Source of the DNA: an uncultured Pelagibacteraceae bacterium
GTDB lineage: Bacteria; Pseudomonadota; Alphaproteobacteria; Pelagibacterales; Pelagibacteraceae
DNA: 64,000 nt
Direction of reading: 5' to 3'
Assembly (NCBI GenBank): GCA_902547535.1
Contig: CACCOB010000003.1
Span: forward strand, 186,001 to 250,000
Made by a program: the position numbers and the translations under genes
Notes under the pieces: model-generated
Seen by the model: the letters and a program-made list of their open reading frames with translations, nothing else
Databases searched by the model: none
Told to the model about the DNA's origin: nothing
Shown here: piece after piece, positions 20,260-29,113 of the stretch
How the letters are laid out: every line of letters begins with the position of its first letter
How positions within the stretch are numbered: position 1 is the first letter of the stretch

Positions 20260-20335
20260 GGCTTCGTAGCTCAGTTGGTAGAGCAGAGCCCTGAAAAGGC
20301 TTGTGTCGCTGGTTCGAGTCCCGCCGAAGCCACCA
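20260..20335 (+). tRNA. tRNA-Phe (GAA anticodon)
   Basis: GGCTTCGTAGCTCAGTTGGTAGAGCAGAGCCCTGAAAAGGCTTGTGTCGCTGGTTCGAGTCCCGCCGAAGCCACCA cloverleaf; loop CTGAAAA. Confidence 0.97.
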
Positions 20336-20452
20336 CAAACTGTAAAAAGTGCGCTTGATTAAAGCTTGCATTCAAATTTAAAATCTAATAACTATCCCGC
20401 TAGCTGAAGTTTAGCTAAGTTTAATATAATAAAGAAAGAGTAAACAAAAAGT

Positions 20453-20665
20453 ATGAGTACATTAAAAGGTAAAGTAAAGTGGTTCAACGGTAAGAAGGGC
20501 TACGGTTTTATAGAAAGAGAAGACGGAGAAAAAGATTGTTTCGTTCATGCAAGCGCAGTTCGTGAAGCAGGACTTCGTTTTTTGAATGAGAACGACGCTG
20601 TAGAATTTGAAATTCAGGATGGAGATAAAGGTCCTAGCGCAGTAAATTTAAAGAAAACATCTTAA
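20453..20665 (+). CDS. cold shock protein (CspA family)
   Basis: [31 protein letters not shown]. Confidence 0.97.
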   Translation: MSTLKGKVKWFNGKKGYGFIEREDGEKDCFVHASAVREAGLRFLNENDAVEFEIQDGDKGPSAVNLKKTS

Positions 20666-20686
20666 AATTTATTTCATTTAAATTTT

Positions 20687-20727
20687 GTATAGGAATATAG
20701 TAGGCAAGCCTATAAATATTCCTATAC
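20687..20727. repeat. Long inverted repeat 3' of the cold shock gene
   Basis: GTATAGGAATAT (20687-20698) and ATATTCCTATAC (20716-20727) are perfect 12-bp complements, with an inner TAGG-CAAG-CCTA stem; no downstream T-run. Confidence 0.8.
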
Positions 20728-20738
20728 AATACATACTT

Positions 20739-20758
20739 GCATTTTAAGTTTAAAATGC
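20739..20758. repeat. Short inverted repeat (hairpin)
   Basis: GCATTTTA AGTT TAAAATGC, 8-bp perfect stem with a 4-nt loop. Confidence 0.7.
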
Positions 20759-20774
20759 TATTTAACTCCCATGA

Positions 20775-20855
20775 TTATAAATAGTTACATCCTTGTATCT
20801 AACAAAAGACATCATTTTCATGCTGGCTTGCAGCTAGCTATTTAACTATTTATAA
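20775..20855. repeat. Spaced inverted repeat upstream of tRNA-His
   Basis: TTATAAATAGTT (20775-20786) and AACTATTTATAA (20844-20855), perfect 12-bp complement with a 57-nt spacer. Confidence 0.7.
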
Positions 20856-20893
20856 ATTTAAATTTAACTCTAATTAGTATAAAACAACAATAA

Positions 20894-20968
20894 GCCCTGG
20901 TGGTGAAATGGTTATCACGTCAGTTTGTGGAACTGAAATTTTTGGTTCGATCCCAAGCCAGGGTACCA
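20894..20968 (+). tRNA. tRNA-His (GTG anticodon)
   Basis: GCCCTGGTGGTGAAATGGTTATCACGTCAGTTTGTGGAACTGAAATTTTTGGTTCGATCCCAAGCCAGGGTACCA; anticodon loop TTGTGGA; A73, G1:U72, no encoded G-1. Confidence 0.95.
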
Positions 20969-20972
20969 AAAA

Positions 20973-22367
20973 ATGAAGAAAGAAAATAGATTAATACCTG
21001 GGTTACCCTCAGGGTTTGAAGATCGGTGGGATAAAAAACTCCTTCTCAAAAAAAAGCTTTTATCAGCAATTGAGAATGTTTTTATTAAGTTTGGTGCTGA
21101 GCCTCTCGAGACCCCATCATTTGAGAACAGTGAAAATATTGGATCATTTTTGGCAGAGGATGAATCTAATCCTATGTCTGATGTATTCTCGTTTAAAGAT
21201 GGAGATAAAAATATTACTCTTCGATATGATTTATCTAGCCCCTTAGCAAGATTTGTTGCTCAAAATAATCAAGATTTACCTTCAATTTACAAAAGGTATG
21301 CCATCCAAAATGTTTTCCGTAATGAAAAAGCAGGCAATGGAAGATATAGAGAATTTCTACAAGCAGATTTTGATATTGTTGGAAATGTTAATTCCTCACA
21401 GGCTAATGCTGAGCTTTGTAATTTAATTTCAGCAGCATTACTTGAATGTGGACTAAAGAAAGATCAATTTACAATCAATGTAAGTAATAGAAAAATAGTT
21501 CAGGGATTGTTAGATGATTTGAAAATATCCAATGAAAAGCAATTAAAAGTTATTAGAGCAATTGATAAACTTGATAAACCTGGTTTTGGGTTAAAAGGTG
21601 TGGAAGATCTCTTAAGAAAAGAACGAAAAGATACTAGTGGAGCCATCACAAAGGGTGCAGATTTAAATGATGAGCAGGTTGACCAAATATTAAAATATCT
21701 AAAAATAAAGGATTTAAAAGAATTGAAACAAAGCTTAAAAAATCCATTGTCACAAGAGGGAATAAAAGAGTTGGAAGAATTTTTTGTGGTTCTTGGGTAT
21801 GGATCAAGTTTAGATCAAGTAAAAACCAATTTCACAATTGTGAGAGGTTTAGCTTATTATTCAGATTTTATTGTAGAAACAAATTTAAATTTTAAAGTTA
21901 CAAATAACAAAGGCAAAGAAGTAGACATCGGTAGTATCTGTTCAGGAGGAGCTTATGCAAAGCTTATATCTAGATTTAAAGGCGTAGATATTCCAGGGAC
22001 AGGCATAAGTTTTGGCGTAGACAGACTTTTATTTGCATTAATGCAATTAGATCAAATTCAATTAGATGAACAAAAACCAGTTTTGGTATGTGTAATGGAC
22101 CAAAAATATTTAAAAAATTACTACGAAATTTGCGATCTCTTAAGACAAAACAATATTAGTGCTGAAATATTTTTAGACTCTAAAAAAAATCTCGGTAAAC
22201 AGCTTACTTTTGCAAATAAACGCCAATTATCGGTTGCCATTATCTGTGGAGAAAATGAGTTTAAAGATAATACGGTGACAATTAAAAATTTAAAAGGTGT
22301 TAAGGGAGAGAATAATAAAACTTTTTCAAAGAAAGATTTAATTAATGAAGTCAAAAAACTTATCTGA
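20973..22367 (+). CDS. hisS: histidyl-tRNA synthetase (alphaproteobacterial divergent type)
   Basis: Class II aaRS, LRYDLSSPLARFVAQ, YKRYAIQNVFRNEKAGNGRYREFLQADFDIVG, GTGISFGVDRLL. Confidence 0.93.
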   Translation: MKKENRLIPGLPSGFEDRWDKKLLLKKKLLSAIENVFIKFGAEPLETPSFENSENIGSFLAEDESNPMSDVFSFKDGDKNITLRYDLSSPLARFVAQNNQDLPSIYKRYAIQNVFRNEKAGNGRYREFLQADFDIVGNVNSSQANAELCNLISAALLECGLKKDQFTINVSNRKIVQGLLDDLKISNEKQLKVIRAIDKLDKPGFGLKGVEDLLRKERKDTSGAITKGADLNDEQVDQILKYLKIKDLKELKQSLKNPLSQEGIKELEEFFVVLGYGSSLDQVKTNFTIVRGLAYYSDFIVETNLNFKVTNNKGKEVDIGSICSGGAYAKLISRFKGVDIPGTGISFGVDRLLFALMQLDQIQLDEQKPVLVCVMDQKYLKNYYEICDLLRQNNISAEIFLDSKKNLGKQLTFANKRQLSVAIICGENEFKDNTVTIKNLKGVKGENNKTFSKKDLINEVKKLI

Positions 22368-23394
22368 GAATATTCTTAAATCTTTAAAATCAAGTGGATT
22401 TGATTACATCGATTTAGATACAGTAATACCTACCAATTTAATTCTTGAGAGATCTGGTGAGTCATTTAGGAGTTTAATTTTTTCATTTGTTGATCAGAAT
22501 GGAAAAGAAATTTGTTTAAGACCAGATTTAACCGTTGCGTCTTGTATTAAATATCTTAATCAAAAAAAAAAACTATCTTCAAAAGTTTTTTACAGCGGAC
22601 AAGCATTTAGAAAAGTTCAGAAAAAAACTGATAAAATTATTAGAGATCAAATAGGTTTCGAGATTTTAGGATCAAAAGATGAGAAAAGAGATGATAAGCA
22701 GATCATAAATACAAGTATTAAAGTTATAAATAAATTTAGATACAAAACTGGATGTATAACAATCGGTAACGTCGAAATTTTTCATCTATTGATAAATAAA
22801 TTAGAAATACCAAAAAGATGGAAACTTCGATTACAAAGACATTTTTGGAGAGAAAGTTATTTTAATGAATTATTGAAACGCTTAGAGACTAACTCAGATG
22901 TAGACGAAACAATCGTTGAATTTGATAAAACAAGATATCTGAAAATGTTTAAACAAAATCAAGATAGAAATATTGCGGGACGTACTTTGAGAGAAATTTT
23001 GATGAGGTTTGATAATAAAATCAGAGATCCTAGAAGACAAATAAAAGGCCAAAATGTTGTAAAAATTATTAGAGATTATTTAAAAATTAGTTGTCCGATG
23101 AGCAAAGCAGCAGCTACTCTAAATATTTTTTTTAAACAAAATAAAATCAATCTTAGTGTTGGAAAGAATTATTTTCCAATAACTACAGATAAAGTTTCAA
23201 AGTTAAATGTAAATTTTTCATCTTCATTCGGCAGACATTTAGAATATTACACAGGTATGGTTTTTAAAATTCAAACAAAGGTAAAATCAAGAAAAATTGA
23301 GGTAAATGGTGGCCGTTATGACAATCTTATTAGTGATTTAGGATCTAAAATAAAGGTCCCAGCCGTAGGAGGTGCAATAAACCTAAATGATTAA
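22345..23394 (+). CDS. hisZ: ATP phosphoribosyltransferase regulatory subunit
   Basis: HisRS-like paralog (LRPDLTVASCIKYL, FYSGQAFRKVQ) directly upstream of short-form hisG. Confidence 0.92.
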   Translation: MKSKNLSENILKSLKSSGFDYIDLDTVIPTNLILERSGESFRSLIFSFVDQNGKEICLRPDLTVASCIKYLNQKKKLSSKVFYSGQAFRKVQKKTDKIIRDQIGFEILGSKDEKRDDKQIINTSIKVINKFRYKTGCITIGNVEIFHLLINKLEIPKRWKLRLQRHFWRESYFNELLKRLETNSDVDETIVEFDKTRYLKMFKQNQDRNIAGRTLREILMRFDNKIRDPRRQIKGQNVVKIIRDYLKISCPMSKAAATLNIFFKQNKINLSVGKNYFPITTDKVSKLNVNFSSSFGRHLEYYTGMVFKIQTKVKSRKIEVNGGRYDNLISDLGSKIKVPAVGGAINLND

Positions 23395-24064
23395 AATTGG
23401 CATTCCTAGCAAAGGTAGACTTAGAAAAGATACTTTAAGTATTTTTAAAAATAAAAATCTTAAAATTTTATCAGAAAGAGGAGAAAGAGACCTTTTTGGA
23501 TATATAAAAGGAAATAAAAAAATTAAAATAGTATATCTGCATGCAAGAGAAATTATAGAAAGATTAGGGGATGGTTCTTTAGATATAGGTTTTTCAGGTT
23601 ATGATTTATTAAAAGAGTCTGAATTAAATATTCAAAATAAAGTTATTATTAATAAAAAACTCGATTACGGAAATGCAACTCTAGTTGTAGCTGTTCCTGA
23701 CGAATGGATAGATGTCCAAACACTTGCTGATTTAGAGGAAATATCTTTTGATTTTAAAGATAAAAAGAAAAGTAGATTAAGAGTTGCAACAAAATATCCA
23801 AATTTGACCAAAGAATTTTTATTTTCAAAAGGAGTAACTCAATTTAAATTAGTCCCTTCTCTTGGAGCAACCGAGGTATATCCATTTACCGGTTCATCTG
23901 AGATTTTAACCGATATAACCAGTACAGGAGAAACTTTAAAAGCAAACAATTTAAGAATTTTAAAGGATGGAAATATTCTTAAAAGTACAGCAATCTTAAT
24001 GTCGAATAAAAAATCAAGTAACCAAATTGGTTTAAAGAAAATTTTAAATTTACTTAGTTCTTAG
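23387..24064 (+). CDS. hisG: ATP phosphoribosyltransferase, short form
   Basis: IGIPSKGRLRKDTL, DIGFSGYDLL, VATKYPNLTKEFL, ITSTGETLKANNLRI. Confidence 0.96.
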   Translation: MIKIGIPSKGRLRKDTLSIFKNKNLKILSERGERDLFGYIKGNKKIKIVYLHAREIIERLGDGSLDIGFSGYDLLKESELNIQNKVIINKKLDYGNATLVVAVPDEWIDVQTLADLEEISFDFKDKKKSRLRVATKYPNLTKEFLFSKGVTQFKLVPSLGATEVYPFTGSSEILTDITSTGETLKANNLRILKDGNILKSTAILMSNKKSSNQIGLKKILNLLSS

Positions 24065-24108
24065 CTTTTCTAATTGAATTTTAAAATTTCACGTATATCC
24101 TACGAATC

Positions 24109-25209
24109 ATGAATACTATAATTCTTATTTTACTTTCACTCTCACTTATTAGCTCAGTATTAATTATATATTTGAATTTTAAATCAAAGAATGAATCTCA
24201 TAATGAAGAGGCAAATCAGGAGATTCAAAGACTAAATCAAGAAATTATAAATTTAAAAGATTCTTTAAATACAACAATTAATAGCACTATGAGCTCAATG
24301 GCTACTTCTTTTAATAATCTTTCATCAGGTGTAACAAAAGATATGACAAATGCTTTAACTCAAGTAGATCAAAAAGTAGCTTCCTTTAATGCTCAAGTTG
24401 AAAATTTGAATGAAAGTCAGAAGGGGATTAATCAAATATTGGCAGGTGTTAAAAAGTATGGAACCTTAGCTGAGTTTAGTTTGGGATCCCTGATTAAGGA
24501 TTTGTTGCCAGCATCTCAATATTCATCAAATGTAAAAATGAAAGAAGATACGGGTGAAAATGTTGAATTTGCAATCAAACTTCAAGATGGGATTTTGGTT
24601 CCAGTTGATAGCCACTTTCCAGTTGAAAGATTTAAATCCATCCAAGATGCTCATCATGAAGATGACAAAAAAGCAATGGCTGATGCAAGAACTAAACTTG
24701 CTAGAGCATTTAAAGAAAAAGCTAAAAGCGTGAACGAAAAATATATCGTCCCACCAAAAACGACAGATTTTGCCATTGTTTATGCACCGACTGAAAGTTT
24801 ATTTTTAGAATTAGCTAATTATCAAGATCCATCTACAAAAGAATTATTAACTCAAGAATTAATGAAGAAATATAAAGTAACTATCATGGGCCCTAATAAT
24901 TTATCTGGTTACTTACAATCACTTCATATGGGATTTCAGAGCTTACGAATTAAAAAGCATGCATCTGAAATATATGATCATTTAAAAAAAATAAGCACCA
25001 GATTTAATATGCATTTTAACAACGTTTTAGTTTTAAGAAAAAAATTAGAAGAAGCAATGTCGGTAGTTGATAGTTTTGGTAAAGACGCTAGAGCTATAAA
25101 TAGAAGTATTGATTCAATTAAAAATCCTAATGATGAAGATGATCCAGATCCAAGTTCTCCATCTCCAATTTCTGGTTATGGTCAGGATGAAAAACGAAAA
25201 GTTTCTTAA
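24109..25209 (+). CDS. rmuC: DNA recombination protein RmuC
   Basis: GSLIKDLLPASQYSSNV, ILVPVDSHFPVERF, VTIMGPNNLSGYLQSLHMGFQSLRI; N-terminal TM plus coiled coil. Confidence 0.93.
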   Translation: MNTIILILLSLSLISSVLIIYLNFKSKNESHNEEANQEIQRLNQEIINLKDSLNTTINSTMSSMATSFNNLSSGVTKDMTNALTQVDQKVASFNAQVENLNESQKGINQILAGVKKYGTLAEFSLGSLIKDLLPASQYSSNVKMKEDTGENVEFAIKLQDGILVPVDSHFPVERFKSIQDAHHEDDKKAMADARTKLARAFKEKAKSVNEKYIVPPKTTDFAIVYAPTESLFLELANYQDPSTKELLTQELMKKYKVTIMGPNNLSGYLQSLHMGFQSLRIKKHASEIYDHLKKISTRFNMHFNNVLVLRKKLEEAMSVVDSFGKDARAINRSIDSIKNPNDEDDPDPSSPSPISGYGQDEKRKVS

Positions 25210-25220
25210 AGCCTAAATGA

Positions 25221-25907
25221 ATGAAATGGAGTAATAAATTTATTTATCCAAAATCTACAAGATCAATTGAGGATGGATATAGAAAATATTTCTTAGGTGA
25301 AGAAAAACTACCAAGTGTTACTACAATTTTAAGTGCTACTAAATCTGAAGAGGAAAAGGCAGCTATCAAAAATTGGCAGGAGCGGGTAGGTTTTAAGGAA
25401 GCAAATAGAATTAAAACTGAAGCATCTTCAAGAGGAACGTCAATGCACTCTTATATTGAAGATTACTTAAGAGGCAGGATTAATGAAAGCCTTTTCGAAA
25501 GTAATGAACAATACAAAAATATGGCCAAAGAAATTATTGAAAAAGGTATAAATAATAAATTAGATGAAATTTATGGAATGGAAGAGACTATTTATTATCC
25601 AGAGCAATATGCAGGAACTGCAGATTTAATTGGAATTTATCGAGGAAAAGATGTCATAATAGATTTTAAGCAGAGCAATAAACCTAAAAAAACAGATTAT
25701 ATTCAAGATTATTTCTTACAACTTGGAGCATATACTTTGGCTCATGATGTAGTACATGGAACAAAAATGAAAGCAGGCATAATTTTACTTTGTACAAAAG
25801 ATATTCTATTTCAAGAATTTAAAATTGAAGGTGCAGAATTAAAGATGTATCAAAATTTATTTATGGGTAGGGTTAAAAAATTTTACGAGATGAATAATAT
25901 AGCTTGA
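25221..25907 (+). CDS. PD-(D/E)XK family exonuclease, MGME1-like
   Basis: LPSVTTILSAT, RGTSMHSYIEDYL, YAGTADLIGIYRGKDVIIDFKQSNKPKK (E/D-x-K core), LQLGAYTLA. Confidence 0.75.
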   Translation: MKWSNKFIYPKSTRSIEDGYRKYFLGEEKLPSVTTILSATKSEEEKAAIKNWQERVGFKEANRIKTEASSRGTSMHSYIEDYLRGRINESLFESNEQYKNMAKEIIEKGINNKLDEIYGMEETIYYPEQYAGTADLIGIYRGKDVIIDFKQSNKPKKTDYIQDYFLQLGAYTLAHDVVHGTKMKAGIILLCTKDILFQEFKIEGAELKMYQNLFMGRVKKFYEMNNIA

Positions 25908-26029
25908 CTTTAACCGACCAATGCATAGAACAGGGGAACTAACTAGAAGCTACTTGTTTAGATGCAAAAGTTTAGTCTTAAATAACTTTCCAAAACCCAT
26001 CAAAACATAGCTATTTTGAGGTTAACAAT

Positions 26030-27463
26030 ATGAATTTAGCAATTTGGGACATAGAATCATCGAGTGCCAGTACTGACTTTGGTAGCATTATAGAAATTGG
26101 GGGAATACTATTTGATGAGAATTTTAAAGAAAAAGATAGATTTAACCTTAGATGTAGACTTCATGAAACTGAGATTTTTCAAGCTGCAGCATTAATTGTT
26201 AATAAGACATCAATTAAACAACTTACTCAAACAAATCTAAGCCATTACCAAATGTTAGGACAGGTCGAAAAAATTTTTAAGAAATGGAGCCCTGCTATTT
26301 TTTTGGGATGGAGTAGCTTAAATTTTGATGAAGAAATGATAAGAAAAGAGTTCTTTAAAAGTATTAGGTATCCTTATTTGACAAATTCAGCTCCTAATAC
26401 AAGACATGATGGAATTAATATTGCAAGAGCAGCATATGCAGTAGATCCAACAGTTTTAGAAACAGAAATAAATGAAAAAAATAACCCAGTTTTTAAATTA
26501 GCATCTTTAGCTCAAATGCAAGGCATAGATGCAAGTGATGCTCACTCCGCACTAGCTGATTCAGAACTTACTGCAAAAGTTTTGAAAATTGTAAAAAAAA
26601 AACAAGAACATACTTGGGAATCTTTTTTAAGCACTTCAAATAAATCTAATACTGAAACTATTATAAAAAAAGGAGAAATTATAACATTAAACGAATATTA
26701 TTATGGAAAATCTAGACTTCATCTAGTTGTACCGCTACATGCAAAACATTGTATGCACCCAATTTATCAAGGATGGTATTATACAATAGATCTTAGAACA
26801 GAAATTCAACCATTGATTAATAAATCTATAAATGAACTAAAAACTGAGATGAAAAAAACACCCAAGTTTTTAAGAACGGTTAGATCAAACAAAGCACCAA
26901 TAATTATTGATGCAAAATATGGGTTGAATGTTGAACCATATAATCAATTAGATAAAAACGTTATTAAAAAAAGAGCTGAATTTGTTCAAAACAATGAACA
27001 GTTTTCACAAAATATTTTAACTGCCCTTCGTGAGGTTGCAGAAGAAAAAGAGCAATCAAAATCGCAAGAAGATATATATGCAGAGGAAAGTATTTATACA
27101 AAATTTACATCGAGTAAGGATACTTCTCTGTTTCCAAGTTGGCATGAGGCTCCATGGAAAGAAAAATTAAATTTATTAGATAAGTTTGACGACGATAGAT
27201 TGGTTAGTTTTGGTAAAAAAATCATCTTTCAAGAAGCCCCAGAGGTTCTTCCAAACTCTATGTATAAGTCCATAAGAAGAGATATAGCTAAAAGAATATT
27301 AAGTGAAAAAAAAGAAAAATGGTGGACAATTCCAACTTTATATAACGAAATTGACACTTTAAGAGAAAAATATACTAATGAAAATGACAATGAAAAATTA
27401 GCTCTCTTGGACGAGTTTAATAATTATGCAATGTCAATTCAAAAAAAGTATGAAAATGTTTGA
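26030..27463 (+). CDS. sbcB: exodeoxyribonuclease I
   Basis: DEDDh nuclease: IWDIESSSASTDFGSIIEIGGILFD, GWSSLNFDEEMIRKEFF, DASDAHSALADSELTAKVL; ExoI C-terminal domain. Confidence 0.92.
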   Translation: MNLAIWDIESSSASTDFGSIIEIGGILFDENFKEKDRFNLRCRLHETEIFQAAALIVNKTSIKQLTQTNLSHYQMLGQVEKIFKKWSPAIFLGWSSLNFDEEMIRKEFFKSIRYPYLTNSAPNTRHDGINIARAAYAVDPTVLETEINEKNNPVFKLASLAQMQGIDASDAHSALADSELTAKVLKIVKKKQEHTWESFLSTSNKSNTETIIKKGEIITLNEYYYGKSRLHLVVPLHAKHCMHPIYQGWYYTIDLRTEIQPLINKSINELKTEMKKTPKFLRTVRSNKAPIIIDAKYGLNVEPYNQLDKNVIKKRAEFVQNNEQFSQNILTALREVAEEKEQSKSQEDIYAEESIYTKFTSSKDTSLFPSWHEAPWKEKLNLLDKFDDDRLVSFGKKIIFQEAPEVLPNSMYKSIRRDIAKRILSEKKEKWWTIPTLYNEIDTLREKYTNENDNEKLALLDEFNNYAMSIQKKYENV

Positions 27464-27530
27464 TGTATAAAACTAAATTAATTAAAATTTTACCTATTGA
27501 AAATATATTAAATTAATTTATATCCATCTT

Positions 27531-27851
27531 ATGGCAACAATAAACGTAACTGACGAAGACTTTGATCAAAAGGTCTTAAAAAGTGACAAACCAGTTTTAG
27601 TAGATTTTTGGGCAGAGTGGTGTGGACCTTGTAAAATGGTGGGACCTATATTAGAGGAAATATCTGATGAAATGGCTGAGGAAGTTATAGTTGCAAAGCA
27701 CGACATAGACTCTCAACCAAACGTTCCAACGCGATATTCAATAAGAGGAATTCCTACTATGCTTTTATTTTCAGGTGGAGAGTTAAAAGCTACTAAAGTT
27801 GGTGCTACACCTAAAAGTGATATTGTTTCTTTTATTAAAGAAAATATCTAA
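27531..27851 (+). CDS. trxA: thioredoxin
   Basis: VLVDFWAEWCGPCKMVGPILEEI, RGIPTMLLF. Confidence 0.98.
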   Translation: MATINVTDEDFDQKVLKSDKPVLVDFWAEWCGPCKMVGPILEEISDEMAEEVIVAKHDIDSQPNVPTRYSIRGIPTMLLFSGGELKATKVGATPKSDIVSFIKENI

Positions 27852-29113
27852 TTTAATTTTAAAATTTCTCCCACAAGATATAGTGAGCCTAGACAAACTA
27901 TTATTGTATTTTCGTTTTTAGATAATGACTTAATAGCGCTTTCTATACTTTGTGATTTTTTAACATTTAAATTTAATTCACTTAACTTAGTTTCTAAGCC
28001 TTCTTTTGATATTGCACCATCCTGATTAGGAATATCGATTAAAGTTATAGAATTAACTATATTTCCAAAAGATTTAATAAATTCAATATGTTCCTTATCT
28101 TTCATCATTCCAACTATTAGATTTACTTCTTGATCTTGGTTTTTTATCCAATTAGCTATAGACAAACTTGCACTTATATTATGACCACCGTCAACAATTA
28201 ATCTATTATTACCTGTAATCATTTTTAACTTACCACTTTTAATTTCTTCCAATCTTCCTTTGAGTGAAATATTTTGAATACCAGAAATTATATCATTATC
28301 TTTTATATTAAATATTTTTCGTGATGCTGCGATTGAAGTACTTATATTATTAAGCTGATGATCTCCAAGAATACTTGGCTCAGGTAACACCATTTCTCCC
28401 AAATGATCTTGATACAGAATAAAACCATTTTCAGAATTTGTAATATTAAAATCTTTTCCAAAAAAATATTTATTAGAAGAATTCATTTCTAATGACTTTT
28501 CTATCTTATCTCTTATTTCATCGTTGACTTGTTTATTTACAAATATGTTTGAATTCAAAAGTTTATTTGTTTTTTCATAAATTACCCCTTCAATTGATTT
28601 ATTTTCAAGCCATTGGAAGTGGTCATTATGAATGACACCAATCAGAGTCATTAAATTTTCCTTAAACACATTTGTACTGTCAAATTGATGAAATAGTCCT
28701 GCTTCTATGATATTAATATTATCTTTGAAATTTTCAGCATATTTTATGAATCCGCAAGTTAAAATTTCAAATAATGTTGCATTATCGTCTCCTAAAACTC
28801 TCTCAGTATCTTCTAACAAATCTATTAAATTTTCTTCATCAATTTCATTATCATTAAATATATATCTTTCTGTATATGAGAGTAAGTGTGGAGAGGTATA
28901 CAGGTTACATTTATATCCAGCTTGGTTCAGAATTGATTTAAGACTATAGCACATACTTGCTTTAGCATTAGTTCCAACAACTGTGACAACATTTCTTAAT
29001 TTATCTTGAGGATTACCAAGCTTTTTTAAAAGATTAAAAGTTCTTTCTAGAGATAAATCTAGTTTTTTTTTATGATGCTTCTCTAGTTTGGATATTAGTT
29101 TCTGAAGTTTCAT
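27848..29113 (-). CDS. folC: folylpolyglutamate synthase / dihydrofolate synthase
   Basis: VTVVGTNAKASMCYSLKSIL, GRLEEI, LIVDGGHNISAS. Confidence 0.93.
   Translation of the reverse strand: MKLQKLISKLEKHHKKKLDLSLERTFNLLKKLGNPQDKLRNVVTVVGTNAKASMCYSLKSILNQAGYKCNLYTSPHLLSYTERYIFNDNEIDEENLIDLLEDTERVLGDDNATLFEILTCGFIKYAENFKDNINIIEAGLFHQFDSTNVFKENLMTLIGVIHNDHFQWLENKSIEGVIYEKTNKLLNSNIFVNKQVNDEIRDKIEKSLEMNSSNKYFFGKDFNITNSENGFILYQDHLGEMVLPEPSILGDHQLNNISTSIAASRKIFNIKDNDIISGIQNISLKGRLEEIKSGKLKMITGNNRLIVDGGHNISASLSIANWIKNQDQEVNLIVGMMKDKEHIEFIKSFGNIVNSITLIDIPNQDGAISKEGLETKLSELNLNVKKSQSIESAIKSLSKNENTIIVCLGSLYLVGEILKLN

Noticed and set aside
21016-21246. 76-aa plus-strand ORF inside hisS
   Set aside because: Alternate frame of a confident hisS; no recognisable features.
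22121-22354. Antisense ORFs in the track (e.g. 22121-22354, 17546-17794, 17957-18274, 59332-59634, 43820-44131)
   Set aside because: All lie antisense inside strongly recognised genes with no recognisable domains; expected by chance from biased codon composition.
22345-23394. Second hisS-like gene as a possible HisRS duplication
   Set aside because: Sequence and adjacency to short-form hisG fit HisZ, the known regulatory paralog.
25908-26029. 122-nt spacer between the MGME1-like gene and sbcB containing AACTAACTAGAAGCTACTTGTTTAG-like words
   Set aside because: I could not build a convincing tRNA, riboswitch or terminator fold by eye; too weak to call.
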